Shown here: piece after piece, positions 6,391 through 9,424 of the stretch
Layout: each line of letters begins with the position of its first letter
How positions within the stretch are numbered: position 1 is the stretch's first letter
Assembly (NCBI GenBank): GCA_937912045.1
Contig: CALDPI010000166.1
Location: forward strand, 1 to 9,424
DNA from: an uncultured Clostridia bacterium
GTDB lineage: Bacteria > Bacillota > Clostridia > Oscillospirales > Acutalibacteraceae
Length of the DNA stretch: 9,424 nucleotides
Direction: 5' to 3'
Notes under the pieces: model-generated
What the model was told of the DNA's origin: nothing
The model's database searches: none
The model's input: the letters and a program-made list of their open reading frames with translations, nothing else
Position numbers and translations under genes: made by a program

Positions 6391-7659
6391 TTACAGTCCT
6401 TTACAGTTTTTAATCTCCGTTTTTCCTGCGGAATGGAAGATAAGCTGAGGGTCGTTAAAGCCTTTAACGCAGACGCCGTCAAGCGTGATTTTCTCAAATC
6501 CCAGCGCCTCCAGGAACGCTATATCCTCACAGTCCTCACGTGCGGTGATTTCAACGTTTTTGAGCGTTATGGAAAGCGGCTCGTCCTCGTCACCACATAT
6601 TAAAATCGGCTCGCTGACGGCGTTTACCTTGCAGTCTTCAAAATTTATTGAAGAAAGCGAGCGGTTGCAGCACCAAACGTGCTCGCCGTCAAACTCGAGC
6701 GCAAAAAGTCGGTCACAGGTGTCAAAATTACAATTTCTGATTAAAATATCACCCGGTGTCTTGCGGATTTTTGCACGAAAATCGCAATAATACTGAAAAA
6801 CGTTAAGCGTGTTGTAGCGGCAGTTTTTGTCAGACGGAAGTCGGAGCCTTTTGTGCTCGTCGGGCATTGCCCATCTGTGTCCGTATCTGCCCGGCCCCTC
6901 TGCTTTGCAGTTTTCAATAAGCACGCCGTTTCCGCCAAAACGGAAAACGCTGCAGGAGGTGTTGAACGTGCAGCCCCTTATGACAACGTCGTGGTTGTCA
7001 AAGCCCGCTATGCAGTCGTCACTCGAATATATCGTGCAGTCCTCAATCAGCGTGTTATCACAGGTGCGAAGGTCGATTCCATCGTGACCGCCAAGAACAG
7101 TAACGTTTCGTATTTTAATGTCTTGCGAGCGAAAAATTGCGTGATTCCAGTTGCCGCAATTCACAAACGTATAGCCCTCAAGCTTCAGATTTTTACAGTA
7201 CCAAGCGCAAATTCCGTGCGGTCCGCGGTATTTCTCTTCGCCCGTCGGGTCGTAGCAGTTTACACCGTCTATATACGAGCCTTTTTCGCCAAATATTGAA
7301 ACGTTTTCCGCATCAACAATACGAATGACCGCGTTGCACCAATGGCTGTACGGAAGTGTTGAAGCCTTACCATTCACGCTAACCTCATCATACTTGTGAA
7401 TATCAATCGGCTCGAGCGCATCGTTTAAATAGTCCTCATAATCATCGGGGTTACAGCTGCCCTTTAAATATGCACCACTCTCAAGATAAAGCGTCACGTT
7501 GGAACGCAGACGGATGCAGCCCGTGTGGAAGACGCCGCACGGGACAGTCACTCTGCCGCCGCCGTCCAAAAACGCCGCATCGATTGCCGCCTGTATTTCT
7601 GCGGTCTGGAGTCGGTCGCACATTCGCGCGCCGAAATCGAGTATATTATAGTCCTTCAC
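6391..7659 (-). CDS. GH28-like right-handed beta-helix protein, cysteine-rich, cytoplasmic
   Basis: The 422-residue product resembles glycoside hydrolase family 28 (polygalacturonase-like). It has the N-terminal start YNILDFGA (4-11) followed by AIQAAID-like and GGG.V.VP elements, and many beta-helix coils with the N-C or D-C turn (IEDC 205-208, IRGC 227-230, IENC 248-251, IRNC 307-310, FEDC 340-343, IKNC 416-419). Of the usual GH28 residues, D193 (GHDG instead of NTDG) and D214-D215 (SSDDC) are kept, but the GHG and RIK motifs are not recognisable, so activity may differ from classical pectin hydrolysis. There is no signal peptide, and 26 of 422 residues are cysteine, both consistent with an intracellular protein. 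The start is GTG at 7657-7659, with GGAGG eight bases upstream; an in-frame ATG at 7716 lies upstream of the predicted transcription start. It is transcribed as a single gene. Confidence 0.8.
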   Translation of the reverse strand: MKDYNILDFGARMCDRLQTAEIQAAIDAAFLDGGGRVTVPCGVFHTGCIRLRSNVTLYLESGAYLKGSCNPDDYEDYLNDALEPIDIHKYDEVSVNGKASTLPYSHWCNAVIRIVDAENVSIFGEKGSYIDGVNCYDPTGEEKYRGPHGICAWYCKNLKLEGYTFVNCGNWNHAIFRSQDIKIRNVTVLGGHDGIDLRTCDNTLIEDCTIYSSDDCIAGFDNHDVVIRGCTFNTSCSVFRFGGNGVLIENCKAEGPGRYGHRWAMPDEHKRLRLPSDKNCRYNTLNVFQYYCDFRAKIRKTPGDILIRNCNFDTCDRLFALEFDGEHVWCCNRSLSSINFEDCKVNAVSEPILICGDEDEPLSITLKNVEITAREDCEDIAFLEALGFEKITLDGVCVKGFNDPQLIFHSAGKTEIKNCKGL

Positions 7660-7667
7660 TGTGTTCG

Positions 7668-7672
7668 CCTCC
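7668..7672 (-). promoter_or_regulatory. Ribosome binding site that fixes the GTG start
   Basis: GGAGG sits eight bases before the GTG at 7657-7659 of the GH28-like gene. Together with the promoter at 7687-7716, it rules out the longer reading from the ATG at 7716, which would add 19 residues that do not look like a family N terminus. Confidence 0.8.
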
Positions 7673-7686
7673 GTTTGTTTTGCCCA

Positions 7687-7716
7687 ATTATAACACGCGG
7701 GCAAAACACCCTTCAA
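7687..7716 (-). promoter_or_regulatory. Promoter of the GH28-like gene, extended -10
   Basis: On the minus strand TATAAT (7687-7692) is preceded by TGT, giving an extended -10 TGTTATAAT. TTGAAG (7711-7716) lies 18 bp upstream as a fair -35 box. Transcription should begin near 7680, leaving a leader of about 20 nt that contains the GGAGG site. The -35 box falls in the loop of the hairpin behind mntP. Confidence 0.7.
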
Positions 7717-7730
7717 GTGCTTTACCCGCG
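7696..7730 (-). terminator. Imperfect hairpin behind mntP, possible terminator
   Basis: Arms 7696-7709 and 7717-7730 form a 14-position stem with two mismatches and a GC-rich base (CGCGGG/CCCGCG) around a 7-nt loop, starting 11 bp after the mntP stop. It is not followed by a clear T-tract (TGTTATAATT comes next on the minus strand), so it is at best a weak intrinsic terminator, and some read-through into the GH28-like gene is likely. Confidence 0.5.
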
Positions 7731-7741
7731 AAACTGTTTCG

Positions 7742-8320
7742 TTATTTCATAATTCCCGTTATAAAAATCTCAAGTCCTATAAGAATTAAGATTGCGCCGC
7801 CGAAAATGCCTGCCTTTCCTGCAAGGGCGGTGCCTGCGCGCTTGCCGATTTCAATGTCGGCAAAGCAGATTAAAAACGTGACCGCGCCGATAAGCAGGCA
7901 GGCCAAAAGCGCCTCTACCGCGCTGTAATCTGCAATGGTAAAGCCGACCGAAAGCGCATCAATCGAGGTGGCGACCCCCTGCATCAGCAAAGCCGAAAGG
8001 CCCACCGCAGATGATTCTTCCTCTTCCTCGCCTTTAATGCCGTCGTAAAGCATTTTTCCGCCTATGTATGAGAGCAGAACAAGCGCAATCCAGGGAATGA
8101 ATTTTTGAAACGCGCTGAAAATATCGGCGATGGTAGAAACACAGAGCCAGCCCAAAAGCGGCATTAAAATCTGAAACGCGGCAAAGATGCCTGCCACAAG
8201 CGACATTCTGCGCTTCTTCATAAACGGCTCGTGCAGGCCGTTGGCAAGCGACACCGAAAAGGCGTCCATAGCAAGTCCGACGCCGAGAAAAATACTGTTA
8301 AAGAAAAACATAAAGTCCAT
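7742..8320 (-). CDS. mntP: Manganese efflux pump MntP
   Basis: This 192-residue membrane protein exports Mn2+ and protects the cell from manganese excess. It shows the two halves of the MntP (DUF204) family: GVGLAMDAFSVSLANG (13-28) in the first helix and the repeat-like GVATSIDALSVGF (115-127), with the paired Asp residues (D19 and D121) that are essential in the family. About six membrane helices can be drawn, with an acidic cytoplasmic loop (GEEEEE, 97-102) between the halves. Length fits the family (about 190). The reading frame extends to 8380, but the ATG at 8318-8320 is chosen because GGAGGG lies ten bases upstream, the helix motif is then correctly placed, and the more distant ATG overlaps the -10 box. 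It follows pnuC by 83 bp and has its own promoter. I see no yybP-ykoY (manganese) riboswitch in that short gap. Confidence 0.93.
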   Translation of the reverse strand: MDFMFFFNSIFLGVGLAMDAFSVSLANGLHEPFMKKRRMSLVAGIFAAFQILMPLLGWLCVSTIADIFSAFQKFIPWIALVLLSYIGGKMLYDGIKGEEEEESSAVGLSALLMQGVATSIDALSVGFTIADYSAVEALLACLLIGAVTFLICFADIEIGKRAGTALAGKAGIFGGAILILIGLEIFITGIMK

Positions 8321-8371
8321 TTGCCAAAAGCCCTCCAAAAGTGCATTTATGACTAAAAAATCAACGAAACC

Positions 8372-8400
8372 ATTATACATCGTGAACGCTGAAAAGGCAA
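8372..8400 (-). promoter_or_regulatory. mntP promoter
   Basis: On the minus strand TTGCCT (8395-8400) and TATAAT (8372-8377) are spaced by 17 bp, just after the pnuC stop codon. Transcription should start near 8365, about 45 nt before the mntP ATG. mntP can therefore be expressed independently of the attenuated pnuC transcript. I could not identify a convincing MntR site. Confidence 0.7.
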
Positions 8401-8403
8401 CAT

Positions 8404-9090
8404 CTATCCGTTTTTCTGCGCTTTTTTCATCTGCCGCCAGCAGACAAAGCCGTATAAATCGTTAACAAAAAACACCGCAAAGCAAACCGTCACGGAAATA
8501 TAAGAAAGGCTCTCAAACGATGCCATAACCCAGAGTACGATTAAAACAAGGTCGTTTGAAGCATATGCCAGCGCATAATAGGGACTGCGCCTGAAGGTAA
8601 GATAAACCGCCACAAAGCTGGTCGTCACGGACAGGGTGCTGGGAAGCAAATTTGCCGTATTAAAATGCGCGAGCACAAAATAAAAAATCACCGTGACCGC
8701 CGCCGCTAAAACTGAGAGAAACAAAGGCTCTCCCTTTTTCAGCCTGCCAACCTCAACCTGCGCTTTATTGTTTTTATACGGATGTCTGCACCACGAAATC
8801 AGCGCAAAAAGCGCCATTGGGGCGGTCATCAGAAGATATGTCAGCATCTCACCATAGTATGCAAAAGAATATGCAATAATGCCGTATGCTATGCTGAAAA
8901 GCACCATTAAAAGCTGCCCTACGGGGTGGCCCTTTGCGCTGAAAATGAGCGACGTAACGCCCAGTACCGACGCGAAAAGCGAGAGATAATTTTCCCCATC
9001 AAACGCAAAAAACGCGACGCATACCAACAAGACCGAAAAGCTCCAAAGCATCTTTTCCGCCGTCGTGAAATATCGACCTTTCCTCTTCAT
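8404..9090 (-). CDS. pnuC: PnuC-family nicotinamide riboside/mononucleotide transporter
   Basis: This 228-residue integral membrane protein belongs to the PnuC family of vitamin-related facilitators, which take up nicotinamide riboside (older name NMN) for NAD synthesis; some relatives carry thiamine (PnuT) or riboflavin. Seven to eight helices can be drawn, starting at about residue 15. Family features include ISWCRHPY (98-105) after the central helices, TLSVTTSFVAVYLTFRRSPYY (152-172), the conserved ASND (177-180), and the C-terminal VNDLYGFVCWRQMKK (209-223). The ATG at 9088-9090 is used, with GGAGGG five bases upstream; a TTG seven codons further up lies inside the terminator T-tract and is not a credible start. 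The gene has its own strong promoter and a leader with a terminator-like hairpin. The family is firm; nicotinamide riboside is the most likely substrate but is not proven by the sequence. Confidence 0.9.
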   Translation of the reverse strand: MKRKGRYFTTAEKMLWSFSVLLVCVAFFAFDGENYLSLFASVLGVTSLIFSAKGHPVGQLLMVLFSIAYGIIAYSFAYYGEMLTYLLMTAPMALFALISWCRHPYKNNKAQVEVGRLKKGEPLFLSVLAAAVTVIFYFVLAHFNTANLLPSTLSVTTSFVAVYLTFRRSPYYALAYASNDLVLIVLWVMASFESLSYISVTVCFAVFFVNDLYGFVCWRQMKKAQKNG

Positions 9091-9101
9091 CCTGTCCCTC
9101 C

Positions 9102-9161
9102 AAAAAAACAAGGCATCCGAAAACGCATCTTCTAAGACCTAACGATGCGTCTGCGAATGCC
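9102..9161 (-). terminator. Leader terminator (attenuator) just before pnuC
   Basis: On the minus strand a two-part hairpin forms. The outer stem GGCATTCG/CGGATGCC (9154-9161 with 9112-9119) is 8 bp with one G-U pair; the inner stem ACGCATC/GATGCGT (9144-9150 with 9123-9129) is 7 bp; the two are separated by 3-nt internal loops, and the apical loop has 14 nt. It is followed at once by TTGTTTTTTT (9102-9111), a strong T-tract. It lies between the pnuC promoter and the pnuC ribosome binding site, so it can only act on pnuC itself. Confidence 0.78.
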
Positions 9162-9216
9162 GTCAGCATTTCCCTACCCGGTGGCAGTTTTTTCATATGT
9201 TTGCGCTTGTGCGCGC
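9102..9216 (-). promoter_or_regulatory. pnuC leader RNA, candidate riboswitch or attenuator (class unassigned)
   Basis: The transcript should begin near 9216. After a short GCGC-ACAA-GCGC hairpin (9203-9214) come two small stems: CTGCC/GGTAG around ACCG (about 9174-9187), and AATGC/GCATT around TGACG (9156-9170). The 3' arm of the second stem is part of the 5' arm of the terminator, so the two cannot coexist; TGCC at 9183-9186 could also pair with the same GGCA. This is the layout of an anti-terminator switch. The stretch GGGTAGGGAA resembles the 3' end of a TPP aptamer, but the CTGAGA half is missing, and I cannot match any other known class by eye. There is no obvious leader peptide. Confidence 0.55.
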
Positions 9217-9222
9217 AGGTAT

Positions 9223-9251
9223 ATTATAAGAAAAAGCGTTCCGTTTGTCAA
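9223..9251 (-). promoter_or_regulatory. Consensus promoter of pnuC
   Basis: On the minus strand a perfect TTGACA (9246-9251) and a perfect TATAAT (9223-9228) are separated by 17 bp. This is the strongest promoter in the window, unusually strong for a vitamin transporter. That makes sense if output is limited by the leader terminator downstream. It is divergent from the tRNA promoter; the -35 boxes are 48 bp apart across an A-rich segment. Confidence 0.9.
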
Positions 9252-9299
9252 CGCAAAAAAGGTCGGAAAAAGGCATATTTTAAAAAGATAAAAAAAGAC

Positions 9300-9327
9300 T
9301 TGCAAAACGGAAATTTTGTGTTATAAT
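9300..9327 (+). promoter_or_regulatory. Promoter of the initiator tRNA gene
   Basis: TTGCAA (9300-9305) and TATAAT (9322-9327) are 16 bp apart, and TGT before the -10 box gives an extended -10. Transcription should start near 9334, about 25 nt before the mature tRNA 5' end at 9359. Confidence 0.75.
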
Positions 9328-9358
9328 AATAGAGCACCCAATCGGGCGGCACACATAT

Positions 9359-9424
<66 letters not shown>

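Noticed and set aside
8321..8380. Longer MntP from the ATG at 8380
   Set aside because: That codon overlaps the -10 box of the mntP promoter and has no ribosome site; the ATG at 8318-8320 has GGAGGG and gives the normal family length.
8321..8403. yybP-ykoY manganese riboswitch before mntP
   Set aside because: Only about 45 nt of leader follows the promoter and the conserved core of that class is not present.
8999..9196. 65-codon minus-strand reading frame over the pnuC leader, starting ATGAAAAAA
   Set aside because: It lacks a ribosome binding site, runs through the terminator hairpin and T-tract into pnuC in another frame, and its product has no recognisable family or leader-peptide features.
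9150..9216. TPP riboswitch before pnuC, suggested by GGGTAGGGAA
   Set aside because: The obligatory CTGAGA and CCTGA-type segments are absent and there is too little RNA between the transcription start and this motif to hold the 5' half of the aptamer.

Overview
The window reads as a piece of a Bacillota chromosome, most likely from the class Clostridia. The reasons are strong GGAGG-type ribosome binding sites, near-consensus sigma-A promoters, an initiator tRNA of Gram-positive type, and an EpsN-like aminotransferase close to the Bacillus exopolysaccharide enzyme. This placement is an inference. All eleven recognisable protein genes lie on the minus strand; only the tRNA gene at the right edge is on the plus strand.

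Region 1 (1-6321, minus strand) is the front part of a surface-polysaccharide operon. A near-consensus promoter at 6293-6321 drives, in order: an EpsN/PglE-type sugar aminotransferase (5084-6220), an EpsL/PglC-type phosphoglycosyl transferase (4400-5071), a RimJ/RimL-like GNAT acetyltransferase (3829-4359), a divergent DegT-like PLP enzyme (2814-3842), a FemAB-like acyl or aminoacyl transferase (1770-2813), a GT4 glycosyltransferase (629-1756) and a UDP-HexNAc 6-dehydrogenase of TviB/WbpA type cut by the left edge (1-642). Genes are 40 bp apart or less; two pairs overlap by 14 bp and one pair abuts exactly as TAGATG. The inferred pathway is: build an amino or diamino sugar nucleotide, load the first sugar phosphate on undecaprenyl phosphate at the membrane, add further sugars including a uronic acid, and decorate amino groups. 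The 4,6-dehydratase, flippase and polymerase are not in the window and would be expected further left. Base composition changes inside the phosphoglycosyl transferase gene, from about 51% G+C in its 5' half to 38% in its 3' half, which suggests that the left part is an exchanged cassette.

Region 2 (6346-7716) holds a stand-alone gene for a cytoplasmic, very cysteine-rich, GH28-like right-handed beta-helix protein. It has its own promoter, a GTG start and an intrinsic terminator.

Region 3 (7696-9251) holds mntP (manganese exporter) and pnuC (nicotinamide riboside/mononucleotide-type transporter), each with its own promoter. pnuC has a consensus promoter and a leader of about 125 nt. The leader contains a strong intrinsic-terminator-like hairpin whose T-tract runs straight into the pnuC ribosome binding site, with a competing upstream stem. 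This looks like a transcription-attenuation element or riboswitch of a class I cannot assign.

Region 4 (9300-9424, plus strand) holds a promoter and the first 66 nt of an initiator tRNA-Met gene, divergent from pnuC. No gene-free stretch exceeds 300 bp. I see no mobile element, CRISPR array, phage gene or frameshifted gene.
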